From contig OY992833.1 of the NCBI GenBank assembly GCA_963921425.1, positions 24,352,698 to 24,416,697 on the forward strand: a stretch of 64,000 nt of DNA, written 5' to 3'. The translations under genes and the position numbers were made by a program. The notes under the pieces were generated by a model. That model was not told where the DNA came from. It did not search any database and worked only from the letters and a program-made list of their open reading frames with translations. The stretch is from Dryas octopetala. Lineage: Eukaryota; Streptophyta; Magnoliopsida; Rosales; Rosaceae. The first letter of the stretch is position 1. Every line of letters begins with the position of its first letter. Positions 26,401 to 41,600 of the stretch are shown piece after piece.

Positions 26401-29400
26401 TATGATCAACAGACAAATCTGAGGCAGATTCTTTAGGAGAAGAATGATGCCGATTTGAGTTCCAAAGAAGAAGATGATTGAGGTTACAACTATCTTTGGA
26501 AGGGCATTCAGTAGAAGAATGGGCATAAAATGATCCAAGAACATTTTCTACACGCCAGATGCTAAATCCAGATGCAAATTGAGGATTTGATGGAGAAGAA
26601 AATAAGCATTCTGAATATGTTGTTGATGTTACAAGATCAGAACGAATGCAATAAACGATGTGGTTAGGTGGGGGTTCCTTCCCTATATTTGCTATACAAC
26701 CCAATGCTGTGTATCCTGGTGGTGCTACAGGCATCCAAAGAGAACAATCACAACCAACATCAGAATCACCACCACTAAATCCTTGAATAGCAGAGAACAA
26801 GCCTATGAGATTGAAACCAATTGGTTTACGCACACGCCCATATGTATTACTCACTGCCATTACTGCCTGTGAAGGAGGAATTGGCCTGAAACATATCACA
26901 ACAAAGCAAGAATAAATAAATATAGAATCTAAACACACAAGAGAATTACAAGGGCAAAGAAAGTGAACATCTTCCTCAAATAGAGCAACAGTGAAACAAA
27001 TGAACTGAATGCATTGAGATCAACCCCAACCACCACTTCTCTACTAATTAGGTCATTTCCTTTATTTTTCGTTCTCTTCAAGATAGCTAGGTGCAAAATA
27101 ATATAAATCATGCGGTCATTTCAAGTAAATGAGAACCCTCTACAAAGCAAGAGGGCAAGTGCTTTCATATCGCCTTGTTTTATGCAAGCCCTCTAGATGT
27201 GCAGAGGTTGATTTTGACAAAGATGCCCAAAGAAAAGCAAGCAATCTAACCCTATCCAAAACTAATTCCACATACTCCTTGTCTTCATAGATCCTCTTGT
27301 TTCATTCCAGCCACACACACCACAAGAGGGCTAGAACAGCACACCTCAAAAAAAATCAGCATTTTCTTGTTAGCCACAATAGTTTGGGTGATTTGGTTGA
27401 AAGGAACAACATAACTTTTTAGGTGAAGGTGGGCGACTCTGGATGGTTTTTATGGCATAAAGTTAAATTCTGAGCATCACTTTGGGCTTCTGTTTCTTCT
27501 ACATTTTGTGATTGCCCCTTTCTGCTTTTAAATATGGATTGGCATGCAGCTGTTTATACTGTAGATTGGATGACTATTGTTCTGAATACTGGCAAGACTG
27601 TGTTCCGTTTGTATACCTTTACATTTTTTATATTGTCTAGTGTGTAGGTTAAGAGGTGTATTTCTTGTGGACTGCCGGTCCACTTTGATTGTACTCTCCA
27701 CTTCTATTAATACAACCATTCTGTTTCCAATCCAAAGAATAAAAACATAAGTGGTGTCATGAAAGTGAAGTAGCTAGGAAGAAGTAGAGGTTTAGAACAT
27801 GTGTTAAAGGTAGTTTATTTTGTTTTACAAAATTTTCAATAAATTAACTCCTAAGATAGGGGTGCCCCCCCCCCCCTGGGGGGGGGGGGGCGTTAAGACT
27901 AATATAACGGTTGTTAATGTATAAGTGGAGTACTTCTGGAAAAGAGAAAAATATGAGGACAAGAAAGGGGGACCCTCTCTGTAACAGAAGAGTAATTATA
28001 GCATACAACAAATAAAAATATGCAGCATAGGACTAGTTTTGATGAAATAAAAGATGACAAAATATTATGAATGAAAAAAATTTCCATTAAACTCTACCTT
28101 GATGTCACACAATCTCCCAATATAACAAAATTTGAAGGTGCTCGAGGCCTCCAAAATGTAAGGTTGTAACAAGATCCATTGTCTGCAAAAAAAAATTTTC
28201 GAGTCCTTGATGATTATTGCGAATGTAAACTGATGACAAAATAATACAAGTAAAATATCAAATTGCTCCAGATAATCTGAGGAAAGACCTTTAGGGGACA
28301 CCCAAATTCGATCAAAGTTGGTACACGGAGCCAAGGGCATTGAATTTCCAAATTGCAGTGCTGCTGTTGCCTGGCTTTGCAAATTAACTATTAGAGAAAT
28401 AGCACTCAGTGAAAGATGAAAGCAGACATCAGTTGATAACAAAGACATATTTGTTTTGTCCTTAACAGAAGTGTATCCCCCAGATATATCCACTGGATCA
28501 AGAACAGTAAGACCAGAACCAGCCTCGACAGTAAGATCTTTCACCAGGGCTCGAATCCAGGTATCATTTTCTTTTGACGCATACCTGTTGAAATAACAGG
28601 TTACATAGTTTGAATAGTGCAAATTCTCTTTTACCACTCTAATACTGCCTTAGCATACTTTTACTTCTCCGAAAAACAAACTTGAATGACTTTTGGGAAT
28701 AGAAGTCGTAAATCTCAAGAATGCAAGCTTTCAAAAATAACAAACAAAAAAAGGGAAAAGGAAGAAATTTGGGTCTTAATCTGTGTAGATCGTCAAAATT
28801 CTCATGAAACTTTGATCAACATGAAAACAAAACACACACTGACTGACAAGGTAGATGGATGATGATAGCCGATTCAAGGCACTGGCTACCATAGATGGTG
28901 GTGACTTAAGCAGTGGATGACAATGGGCAAGGTGTTGCGATGAATTCAAAGCAGGTCGAGAGTACTTTCTTTTGTTTTGTTTTGTTTTTCTTTTCTCTAG
29001 ATAAGAGATAGAACAGCTAATGCGATCAGTTACAAGGAAAAAATTGCATACTTTTAATGTATGTTGACAATGAAACGTATTGTATTCACCTACATATCAC
29101 ATAAAATCAAACTCATTTGCAGTTATTATTATTGTTGCCAAACATTTTTTTAGAAAGAATGAGAGAACTAAGTGAAAATTTAATATGAAAACTCTTACAT
29201 GAAACTAAAATCCAACTTTGCACGGAGAAGCTTTTCACCATATGAATCATCCAGAGAAGACTTTGAAGCATCATAGAAGGTAAACTCAGGAGAAACAACC
29301 TGAAAACCAAAACAAGTAATCCAAAAATGAAAACTATAAGAATAGGCTCACAAAAAACAATAAGACAAAAAGCCCCACAAAGACTATATCCTACCTATAA

Positions 29401-29531
29401 AAGAAAAGCTCCATATCTATATCTGTGTTCAAATATTAAGTAGCATACATAATAATAAAGGCGCTATCTATTTATACCCTCATATAAATTCTTTCCTCAA
29501 AACTTCCTCTATTGCCCACATATAAATTGAA

Positions 29532-29629
<98 letters not shown>

Positions 29630-32600
29630 TCCCTTCACTCTCTGCACAACAACAGCCTCCTTATGGCTCGAGCCGGTGTTGTGCAAAGAGAGAGAACAGA
29701 AGAGAAAGAGAGGTAGAGAGAGAAGGGAAGAGAGAGAGAGAGAGAGGGGGGGGAGGAGAGGCCACTGATGAGGGTGGCGGGGCGGGGTTTTGGGTGGTCT
29801 GATGTTTTTTTCCCTTATTTTATTGAGGGTAAAACAAGAATATTGGAGAAAATTTTAAATGGAGGATATAAAGAGCAATTGGGGGTATGAATAGCAGGAT
29901 TCGTTAGTAAAGATGCATGCAGGGAGCCTTATCTACAGTGTCATCCCACAAAACCAACACAACTACAAAAGGTTATCAGAAAAAGCCATGCTACAGATAT
30001 TAATCCCAATATACCAAGTAATTAGTAACTTATGGAAACACTACATAACGTACCATCAAATAAACACAGATAATAATCTATCAATGCTTTCAATTAGTTT
30101 ATCAATTTCAATGTACACATAATGTCTTGAACTGTGGCTGTCTCATGCATATAGTCCTTGATAAAGTTGGCTGAGTCATGGTTCCAATAGAAAGTTTAAT
30201 TTGCAAAACAGATATTTTATTTTTTATTTTTTGAAAAGAAACAAACACTTTATTAAAACTCATCCGACAAAGTAGAACAGCAGTGGAGAAGGAGTCCACT
30301 TCAGAAAACAAACAACAAAGTCATCACTCATTACAGAACAGAACTATCCCCATGCAACCCCCAACTATTCCCAGAATAATTTTGTAATACACTGTAGACC
30401 TCCAATCTAAAACAATAATATAAAATGAGTTTGCAAAAGCAGCAAAACAGATTTAATATTGGTGAATTACTTACCTGTGTTTCAAAACTGAAACTTGGGA
30501 TTGTATTTGGATCGCTTTCTGAATATGAAGAAATATTGGAGGTGTCTGACAATTCGTGCAAGTATTCTTGACTCTTGTCATCATCAGATGAACTGTCTAC
30601 CAACTTGATGTCTACACCATCCTCAAAGGATACCGAGTAGCTGCTATCGTTGCTCAAGTATGTATACCTCCTCAAAAGTGAACCATTCTATAACAGGAGA
30701 GTAACAATCCAAATTTAGAAAAAGCAGCAAACTCAACAATAATATTTACTCTAACATGTGTGCAAGGCATGACACAAACCACCCAAAAATAAATAAATAA
30801 AATAAAACAAGACACATGGTCACATAAGAAAATTGTTATAGACACTTTCTTTTTTCCATCTTTTCCAGTCTGCCCTAAAAAATTGCTCTTTGTACCTCTC
30901 TAGTCACTTTTCCAGTTTATGAAACTTTTTTATTTTTATTGGAAGACATTTTCCCCCACACACCCATTGCACACCTTCTAAATAGTAACGAAGTCTAAGG
31001 CATGTTTTGATTCTGCATCAAAATAATCTAAAAAATCATCACAAATATTATTACAAATAAACAGGATCAGTACCTCAATTTTAACATTCATAAACCGCAA
31101 CCTCTTTCCACGTCCAATTATAATAATTGGTCGAGGCCTAGTTGAATGGAATTCTTTTGCATCTGTTTCCTCATTTAAATAGATGGTCTTTCCACAACCA
31201 TCATATGTATATTCATCAATGCTTAAAGAATCTGCTACTAACTGTCTACTTGGAGACAGGTGCACCACATCTTCTGTCTGTCTGTAAATAGGTTCCAAGA
31301 ATACTATGCTATTATTTTTACCAATGGGATCATTCTTAGGATCCATCACTTCCTCCCGACCAGTTATTGTCCGCAATGCAGGCACAAAAAACTCACCCAC
31401 AGCCAGAAGGAAATCAGCTACAACAAGAACTCGAGGCTGCTGAACCCTAACCACAAATGATGAAGATGATGTGCGCCATCTACAGTCCATCAAGAACATT
31501 GTTGATATTGGTAAATCCACATGAAATCCAGCATCAGAGTCTGTTCTTCTAAAGCTCCCCTTATTTAAACAAAAGGGCAAACTTCCAGAAGAAACTTGTT
31601 TGGAAGCATCAGTGGATGATCCAAGCATTAGGCGCATTTCAGGTTTTGTATCAGGGCGAATGTCAACTACGGAAAATTTTGGAATGGTTACGTAGAGATC
31701 TATTTCGGACAATGAAGTCATCCGATATGATACCCAAAGACCTTCTAGCTGAAAAGCAGATAAACAAGCAAGTAAGGTCATAACCAAATGTTGGGAACAA
31801 ACATAGTATGTCAGAAAACAACACACAACTTTGGGTTAAAAATCTTAAAACCAAAATGAAAGCTGAAATCTCAGAAAAGCTTAAACAGGACATAAACACA
31901 AACACGCACAATTCAAAATAAACTCTACTAAAATATAATTGACGTAAATACTCACAGCAATTTGAGCGAAAGGAGACTCCGCATGAATGCCATTATACAA
32001 CTCCAACAAGGCATGATCAATTACAACCGCCACTATGGAAACAGTTTGTGATAGTAGGATTTGACTATTCATGTTGACCTTATCGACCAGAAACTTCATT
32101 GTATCCTTTGAACCAGATTTGCCACCACGGAAACTAGGGGGAAGCTTTGGCTCTTCACATAAATTCATGTATGCGCAGTCCAAAATAACTTTATATTCTT
32201 TGTCAGACATGACGCCGTGCAATAAGCCCACCTGGTAGAAAACAACCAATAGGAATCAACTAGAGAATTACGACATTCTACATGCATGACAAAATAAAAA
32301 ACCAACAAATTGAAACACTGAAGAACATTATTTTAAAACCTACATCAGAAAAGTCAAACTCATTCAATTATGGAACCATCAAGAAAGCAAAAACATTTGA
32401 ACAAGCAAAATTAAATAAATTAAGAGTGTGTAGCATAATCTTGGCCCACCAAATTAACCTGAACAATGTATCGGCCTTACACATGCAGAATCACAGTAAT
32501 TACTAGTTAAGAAGGTCAGAAAGTTTTGAATACAGGAACTCATCTGATCATAACCAGAGACCAATTGACAAGTGGATAAGTTGAATCACCATCTATTGAG

Positions 32601-35600
32601 TAAAAAAGTCAAGGAATAGTCTAAAGTGCGCACAGAGTCCGATGTACGTTCACCATTTGTAACATATATTGTTGGCAAAACTCTATTCATACCTTTGTTT
32701 GCTTATGTACCCCTCCAAATTTTATAAATTCAGTGACCATTTTACCCTCAACTTTAACATTTAATTTTCCTTTTACAAAAAACAAAAAGATTGGGCAACC
32801 TCTCCACCTATGGCTGACTGGCGACTTCACCAGAGACCCCTCCCTACCTCCCCCTTCCCTTGCCTCCAGCCCTCTGTCTCTATCTTTTAACTTTTTATTT
32901 TATTTTATATCTTTTCTATTTAATTCAAAGGGTAAAGCTGGGTTTTAAATTTTATAAAAACTGAAGGCCCTCTCATATTTTTTACCCCATGCACTCAATA
33001 TCATCCAGTACACATATCAACTATCAACCACCACAAGATGAACCCCCACCCCTTCCCTTTCCCCTATGCACATATCAAGTATCAACCACCAGGTAAGGGG
33101 AACAGTATTCCATCATAATACCTACTAAAGATGTATAATCTACCGAAAGCTTAGAAAGATATATGCAATAGAATTCTACAATTTAACATATTAAAGTTAC
33201 CTTCACTTCAAGAGAAAATGTTGGGACTTTTTTGAAGACATCCCTCAAACTTCGCTGCACAAAAACATGAAGTCCTTTGCCTTCTTGTATCATTGACTTA
33301 CCCAAGCAACCGTCAATTCCTACAGACATGTTGATCCCCAGAATCTGCAATTTTATGTCAGAGTAAACAATAGTTCAGAAATTGCAATTATGATGTCCAA
33401 GAAAAATAAATAATTACCTACCTCAGCATGAAGGACGTCAATATGGACAGCTGAGGGATCTTTTTCTGGGGAACCATGCCAACTACATTCATTTGTAACT
33501 TGTAGTTGGCCCAGATCAAGTTGAATGAAACTGCAATTCAACAAAATACAGAGACAATGTCAATTTGAAATACTGATATATCAAATGCATATAACTTTGA
33601 AAATATATCCAGTCATAAAGCACCAAAATCCTGGACTACTGCCCTCCAACATAATCTTCAGTTGTCACTACTTATCCACTGCCTCATTGCAGCCACAACT
33701 AACACCAACATATTCACCAACATTGCACCACTGTAGCCATCACAATTGACAGCAGCACCAGCACCAAGATCACTAAATCATTAACCAGAACCACTCTTTA
33801 GCAATACCAGAACCATGTCACTCTAATCTATTGCAACTATTCCTCTGACAACTGCTTGAAAATTTTCATAAATTTTATTTAATTCCCATGTAATTCTCAA
33901 TGTTGTCATCCAAATGCAACTCAACTTTCTAATAAAAAACTGATAGGCATTATATAGTAAGAACCAGGATCCACATTTACGCACTCTTTGCTTGTTGAAT
34001 TCCTCGGAACAATGATTATTGGAGTATCAAGTGACAGGTCCAGCTTTAATGCTGTAGCTCCATCAATCTCATATTTCTGAATTAGCCACTCAAAGCCTCC
34101 AACTTTATCAACAAGTTTGATTGCTTCTTCGGTATGTGGGGTGGCAAGTTCCATAAAGTACACGGTTATCTGCATTAGCATGTCCGAAAAATTTGTCATG
34201 ATTCAAAACAAAGCTGATCATTATTAATTTAAATAATGATTGCTTCTTCCATTTCTATAGGGTAGGATTTGGGCTTCAGGAGAAATGAGTGATATCAAGA
34301 TTGGGGAGTGGTCTTCTTTCTTAAGTTTTCTGGAAATTGTAAGATTGGTTCCTGCTAGATCAGATACAAGGAGATGGCAACTGAAATCATCAGGTTGCAA
34401 CTCTTGTAGCTATTACTTCAAATCTCTAAGTGAAAGTAAAGATGTTTTAGATTTTCAGACAGAAAAATTGATATGGGGAGCTAGGGTTCTAATGAAAAAA
34501 AAAAAAAAAGGTCCTGTCAAGGTTGGTAGCTCATGCTAAGGTCAACCCATTTGAGATGCTTCAGAAAAGACGACCTTGGGCTTATTTTTCTTCTCAGTGG
34601 TGCATCATGTGTAAAAAAGGATGGGGAGCCAACAGATCATATTTTTCTTCACAATCCAGTAGTATTGAAGTTGTGGCCAAATCTGTTCAGCGAGTTTTGG
34701 GTGAGCTGGGTAATCCTAAGGATTGTTATTCTTTGTTGTATTAAAACGTGTGGTGTTTAATGGTGGAACGAAAGCTAAAGCTTTGTGGGGGTGCACTGCA
34801 TTTTCCTTTCTTTGGGTTATATATATGGAAAGAAATAGAAGAATTTTTTAAGATTTTAGTGGGTCAGGGTCAGATGAGCATTGGGTTGAGGCCAGATTTT
34901 GGTCCTCTCTCTGGGCTTCAGTATCTGCAGAATATAAGGATTGCTCCCTCTCTGCTATAACTGAAAGACTGCAGTATGTTAGAGTCATTTAGTTAGGAGT
35001 GTTTGGGGGGTTTCTTGGTCTCAACTTTGTTTTATATTGGCTAGGATAGATATATGTCTGGTTTCTTCTTCTTCTTTCTTTCTCTATGTCCTTAGAGTGG
35101 AATCCTTGTGCACTATTTTTTAATATTGTTAGCATTAATAAAACATTTGTTTCTTCCCATAAAAAAAATTATTAATTATAAGATAAAAAGCAAAGTAATC
35201 TACATAAAACCCAAAAGATATAAACTTTAAACATTTGGGTTAAAAGCAATAATGCATCCCTGTGAATGTTGTATTCATATGATTGTTAGCAATGTCAAAC
35301 ATACCTCCTGAACAAACCTATAGAGGAAAATAATACGGACAGCAGAAAGTCGGCCACGCAAACTGTAATCATATCCTTCATAATCATCATCTTCAGAACT
35401 ATATGAATTAAATTTGAACTGGAAAAAAAATGAAAAGATGAAATTATCTCATAAACTGAAAGAAATATCAGAATAAAGCATATTGGATGCCTGCAAAGCA
35501 ATAGTTGATCATCGGAGTGATCTGTACCTTGATAAGGGATTCAACCCCAGGATTACGTATGTCGCAAAGCCAAGCCCAACAATGATCTGTTCCAAGAGAC

Positions 35601-38600
35601 ATATCACGGAGTCTAAAATTTCCTAGGGTGCCTTCAATGGAAAGAGAACTTGGGTGGACCTTAACAAACAGACAACTCGAGTCAGTAAATACAGTCAACG
35701 TAGACCTAGAATATCAACCCTGAAACTACACATGAAGTTCAGTTCACCTAGAGAGAATGCTACAGAATTAAAGATGGCAATGAACCAAAGAGAAAGTACA
35801 GTAGCACAAAACCATAATATTTTATAAACAGTACTAAATTTCAACCAACAATACTACTTACATGTCACATATTGAAAAAGAAATGGGAACACTAAAATAA
35901 TTATTAAAGACAAAATTCTCATCACCTTGAGATCCAGCAGGAAACTTTCTTGCACAAACATCGCAAGCGGAGAACCATCCTCCTTGTTAAGAAACACAGT
36001 CACACTGTCAACATTCATGTTTAGATAAAATACTACACGGCCTTTACCATACCCCAGCAACCCATTGACGCGCCCATTTTCTTCTGTCTTTTCTTTGTTT
36101 ATCAAAGGTTTATCATCTGAAACTTCAGTCATGTCTGCACTACTTTCCACAGAATACACAGAGCTTAAATCCAGGCCAAGATCAATTAAAGCAACAAGAG
36201 TGGGTCTGTTGCAAAAGAATTCCAGTTTTGACATGCGGAGATTCATCTGAAGAAATTTCAGTTGAAAGGATTAGCATTGCAAATTAAAGTAATACAGAAC
36301 AAAGATCAACTTTAACTAAAAGTTGACTGTTCATGTCAGTACCTGTGTATCAATACCATAATAATCAGGTGAACTAGAACTCCGAGTCAAGAAGGTAACA
36401 GATACAAAATTTGAATAATCAATTCCCTCTGCCTCATAAAATATCTCACCAGAAATGCCCTTTCCCTTTACCAGATTTTTTTCAAGAGTTAAGGCTTCAG
36501 TAGGTGCAAATCCAACAGCATCATCAATGTCCTCACTTGTTGCACATGCAGCCATATCCATAAATTGTGAACCAAAGCCTGCATCTGATATAGACATAAA
36601 ATCTGGCAAAGCATCCGTAAAAGTATCGTCATCCTCATTATGTAAAACAGACATCTCTTTCCTGTGTGGATCAATTATGCCAGGAGAAGAACATAACTTG
36701 TCACCCTTTAGCACAGAGCAAGCCAGATACTGTGGGGTTGTTGACAGACGACCTTGAAGCTCATCTTTGATTTTTAAAGAGTGCAGCTTCATCTTAACTG
36801 TCAGGTCACCTTCCCAACGAATCATGTGCAACTGTAAAAAAAAAAGGGGCCTAGTATTTAATAGAAGATATAGATGAGTATTCATTACCACCAGTAATTA
36901 TTCAAGATTTAGCATAATGATTTGGCGTAAAGGAGTAATCTCCCATTGTTCTGTTAAGTTGGTGAACTTCTAGTCCACTGCTGGACAGTATTTTGTACCT
37001 CATTGACTTTACTTTAAGGAAGTATTTGGTTCTTATCAAAATAATAATAAATAATAATAATAGTTTTTGAAAGAGATATGTCATAACGGTAAGCCCACTC
37101 TTACAATATAAAAGCCACTACAGGGAATCTACTTGTAGAAGTCACATATAAGACTGGTGCACTGTATAGGAGACTTGGCTGTATACATGCACACACAATG
37201 GGTACAGATATGAAAATGTTCAAAAAACAAAAAAAATTAGCAGAAGACAGCTCATACATCCTGACATCACCAAAACCAATGGACAAACGTCTCTCCAAAA
37301 ACAAGTGATATAACCACCCTAATTTTTTAAAAGAAACAAATATTATTAAACATTTCATGAAATAGTAGAATATGTATACAAGGAGTCCACTGATGAATAG
37401 AAACATATCTACATGAGAATTAAAGCTATAACAGCTTCAACAAAAAAATTATCTTAAGGATACCTTCCAATCTAGCATAATAGCCTAAAGAAATAACCAA
37501 AAACTTCACCCTTCCCAATAATTCCTCCACCCCGACCCCCTTATAATCATCAAATGTCCTATTCCTCTCCACCAAATTATCCTAGGTGATATAACCACTT
37601 CAGACCAAAGAAAAAGACCTACAAGCCAAATTGATTTTTTTATAAGGACTAGCCAAATTTATTTATCTGAACTATTTTGGGGAACATCTCCCAATACCAA
37701 GCTTACCAGTACGGCCCATGCATCTCTCATTCAAGTCCAGTTTGGTATTTTAATGCCGAAGTTAAGGCAGAGAGATCAAGGATGAAAAGATTCAACAATC
37801 TCAGTCAAATTCTTATGTTAAAATCTCATATATTTTCAGATTCAAAATTCCCTGTCAACGTACAGAAGATACAAGCTTTCATAAATCACAATGAAGCATG
37901 AACTAGCCACACAAACCTTTCCCCCATTGGCAAGAACCTCAAGAATAAGAGTCTCACCAAGTTCTTCATCAACTTTATCACCACTCTGCATGGTATAATA
38001 GAAAAAAATTATCATATTGCTTAATCGGTAGCCTTGTAAATTTATTTCTTTTTCTTTTTTTATACATACAAAGTAGTAAGCCACATAAAGAAGGTGTACA
38101 GGTGGCTATCCATTTTCTAAAATAGCCAAAACCAAGAATGATGAGAATGAGGACCCCTATAGATAGTAAATACTTTGACATGATGGATCCACCAAAAGAA
38201 AATCCAACCTTTCCATATAAAAATAACTTTGTCTCCACCAATGCCCCATTAATGACAAGGTCAGCTGTTTTTGAACTCGTGGTCTGAGTTTCACCAAAGT
38301 CGGCGACATGATCACTTGTTTCTCCCAAGACATCAACTGACAGAGGAGCAGCCTATATGCAATACAAGTTTTCAGTAATAAGGATCAAGGACCAAGAAGA
38401 TGAATAAATTGGGAGATTTAAGTTCAGAGAGATAGACGGGGAGAGAGAGAGAGAGGTTTTATATCATACAGAAGCTTGATATGTGGCTTGTATAAGTCCT
38501 TTCAACCAAATGGCCTTCTCCTCCTCAGCCCGAAACTCAATAATCAAGGTACTAGAAGACTCCAGAGCCTGGAAAATAAATATAAATGTGTAAAATTTTT

Positions 38601-41600
38601 ATATTTAAAGGACAGAAGTCCCAAGCTCCAAGCACAAGACTAGAACAAAATGAACACAAATGTAAGTAATATTTTTCCATGTTCATCCAGATGTCAGGTC
38701 TAAGGAACAGAAGAAAAGTTTCAATTCAACTCTAACTGCTATTCTCCAGATGAATGAGAAAAGAATGAGTGCCACTGTGAAGAGATGTTTGGAAAGTAAA
38801 ATTTCACAGGAAAATGAAATTACATATGCTAAGACTCACATATTTACTTAGTGCAACAACAAAACAAAGCATTTTGTCAGATTGTACATCAAGACATGTT
38901 AAGAAATAAAAAATATGCCCTTCAAACAGTCAAATATCACTTCAAACAAATTTGGCATACCTTTTGAGTGTCCATCCCCCTGTAACTCACAGCAAGACAA
39001 AATGGTGAACCACCAATGTTGGTTGGAGGAACCTCATATACTTGTCTACCAGCCATGCTGCAGCATCCCAAAGAAGAAATTTTCAATTAGGAGCACAAAG
39101 GAAATGCACCTTCAATTACAGGAGATAATAGCAAAGGAAATGCACCATAAAAAAATTCATAATTACTCAATAAAGAAATCAAGCCATAGGGCACAAAAGA
39201 GGAAAAAGCATGTTGTGTGAGTAAATATGTGATTGAGTGGGATTATTGGTGTACAAATGAAGTTATGGAGTCTTATGGTAGTTCCAAAGAAAACAAGGAT
39301 GAGGTGGACCTCTTCCTCTAACGTTATTGCATTGATGTGGGTGATGGGCATATGGTACAGACAACCTTGAAGGATCTCCTCCAGAGCTTTATCTTATTGC
39401 TTCAAACATAGAAGCATTGGTCATTGATAATATGGTTTGGGACTCAGTCAAATAGGCATTTCAGGGGACTCCAACTTTTAATAGGTTGATGCACAACCGG
39501 GAACTAGTCAGTTTATGCATTTTTGAGTTTGTTATATACCCTATAAGGATTTTTTGTACCCAGAAGTCTGCCTACCGGATTCGAAACTGTGGCCCCCCCG
39601 CCAAACCCTACAATCTTTGGGAGGCAAGAGACACTAGCAAATAGCTAGATAGGTACCTTCCTCAAAGGTACCTTTGTTTATTGAAAGGATTTTGTTTCTC
39701 ATAAAAAAAAAAAAAAAACAGATAGGTACCTTTGAGGAACCGAGCCTCAGACCGCATGGGAGAAAACCACAGGCCTAACCATTCGACTAAACCTTTTCTG
39801 GTTATGTAAGGATAAGGAGCGCAGAACGTGATAAGTTGTAGTAGCTACCTAGCAAAGGGGGCAATTTTAATTTTTGATCTTATTATCAGTTTTTAAGGGG
39901 TAGGAGGGATGTTTCTTTCCCTTGGCTGAGCATTTGGAAGGTTAAAGTCCTTCCAAAAGTGGCCGTCTTTGGTTGGGAATCATCAAGGGGTAAGTTACTC
40001 ACTGTGGATAATTTCAGGAAATTTCATATTTGAATTCTTGATTGAGTTACAATGCACCATCTCCTTCTTCATTCTTCAGTTGCAAGAAAGTCATGATGTT
40101 CTGTTTTCTGCAACATTTATACAAGAATGTTGTGAACATGATCCTTTATTGGCTAGTCCCACTTATCCTTTTTCTTATCTCTCTATCAGGATGTTATGAT
40201 TCTGTGAAATGGTGGCTGTAAATTTCTGGTGTTTCTTTTGAATACTCCCTCCGTACTTAAGGTTCAGCTGGTTTTGATAGACTTATCTTTTACTTATTAA
40301 AATTTATATATACAAGAAACATAATAATTATTTTTTGAAAAGAAAGATACATTTATTCCTAATTATACTAATATAATATAAACAGAAATACAACAGTGAA
40401 CCAGCAGTCCATATCAAAGAAAAAAATTGAAGAGGAAAAAAGCAAACCTAGAGCAACACTATTAACTGGGCACTTTCCAGATTCCCAAACATAGAGATAC
40501 AACCCCATTATCAAAAGGGCGAGAGAGAGAGAGAGAGAGAGAGAAGAGCAACCTTGAATGTCGCTGGTAATTCTGTGACTTTTCGGACTCCAAAACATAA
40601 AGATTTATCCCCGCCAACACAAGAAAACAGGATTGCCATGTAGCCACAGAATTTCCAATCCCCTAAATCAGGAAATAGAGGAATAATTAACATCAGATAC
40701 TGATATATGAAGAAAACCACAAGCTTGTTTTCCTTATAATTGAGGACATACCCTCCATACTAAAATTCTAGCATCTGTATAAAGATCTGCAGGACTCCAT
40801 GGGGTAAGTTCTGCTTGGGAATCATCAACGGCAGGCTGACCACAGGTTTCCAACGTACCACACAATATGTTAAACAATCTCATGAGTCTCTGAAATCTCG
40901 ATGGTGAAAAGTGAACCCCAAGGTTTGGCACTTGAATTGAAATGCGCATTGACGGGTAACTTGGGTGAGGTACTTTGATCTTCAATGAAAAGATGTACAG
41001 GTATGATTAGTGCGGATTCTAATAACTTTAAAATAAAAAAATAAAAAACCAGAACAGAACTTTTACATGAAATCTTATAAATATAACAAGTAGGAGAGAA
41101 ATATGCGACATTACCTGATCAACAAGTACAGCCATTCCACACCTGTCTATGAGAGAATAGAAACTGTCAACATTTTCTGGGGTAGGAGTTGAAAGTGGGT
41201 GATTATCATAGTTTGGTACATCCAAAGTGCAACTTTGACAGTCAGAACCACAATCTGTGAAAAATGCAGCAATATCTCTTCCAGTTATAAAAAAACGAGA
41301 ATATAGGTTCTGCCTCTGTTCATCTTTCTCACTATCCTGCAACAATTACAATCATTTCAGGCTATGCAAATACAAAAGAGGCAATTTGATAAGGTCATTA
41401 AAAGAAAATACCTTGGTGTGCAGTGTGAAATGACCAAAATCCAAAAGAAAATGGCTGTCACATTTGGAAGAGCCACAAGTTCTGATAGGAACTCTTACTT
41501 TTGGAGCATCTAAATCAATGTCAAGAGCAAACCTGAAAAAGGATCAGAAATGTGAGTGCAACTCAGTTGCTTTCCTCTGAAAAAAAAAAATTAAAAGGAA

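Larger units (their letters stand above)
25763..28584 (-). other. VPS13 segment 4: VPS62/DUF946-like repeats, exons 37-40
   Basis: Exons: 28289-28584, 28098-28182, 26179-26885, 25763-26076. Repeated W(R/M)P-A-PGY-LGC modules are plain: FWRPRAPSNFVILGDCVTSR, CSLWMPVAPPGYTALGCIAN, SVWRPFARRGYAILGDCITE and FFWYPIAPPGYASLGCIVSR. This is the VPS62/DUF946-type signature known inside plant VPS13 proteins. The donor of exon 40 is duplicated by a LINE insertion (see the entry at 25,412-25,758). Confidence 0.9.
29199..38352 (-). other. VPS13 segment 3: middle groove region, exons 24-36
   Basis: Exons: 38209-38352, 37917-37985, 36343-36831, 35926-36246, 35528-35659, 35305-35418, 33985-34169, 33422-33530, 33201-33344, 31956-32231, 31074-31748, 30475-30687, 29199-29299. 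They cover residues 946-1,935. The region is beta-rich with acidic and serine-rich loops (for example DSSSDDDKSQ) and matches the long hydrophobic-groove part of VPS13. The donor of exon 30 lies inside a longer open frame; the correct site (GTGCGT at 33,981-33,984, read in reverse) was chosen because it restores the conserved FIQLDLGQLQVTNE in exon 31. Confidence 0.88.

Noticed and set aside
29512..29802. Leu-Ser repeat ORF
   Set aside because: Direct translation of a (CT)n microsatellite in a VPS13 intron.
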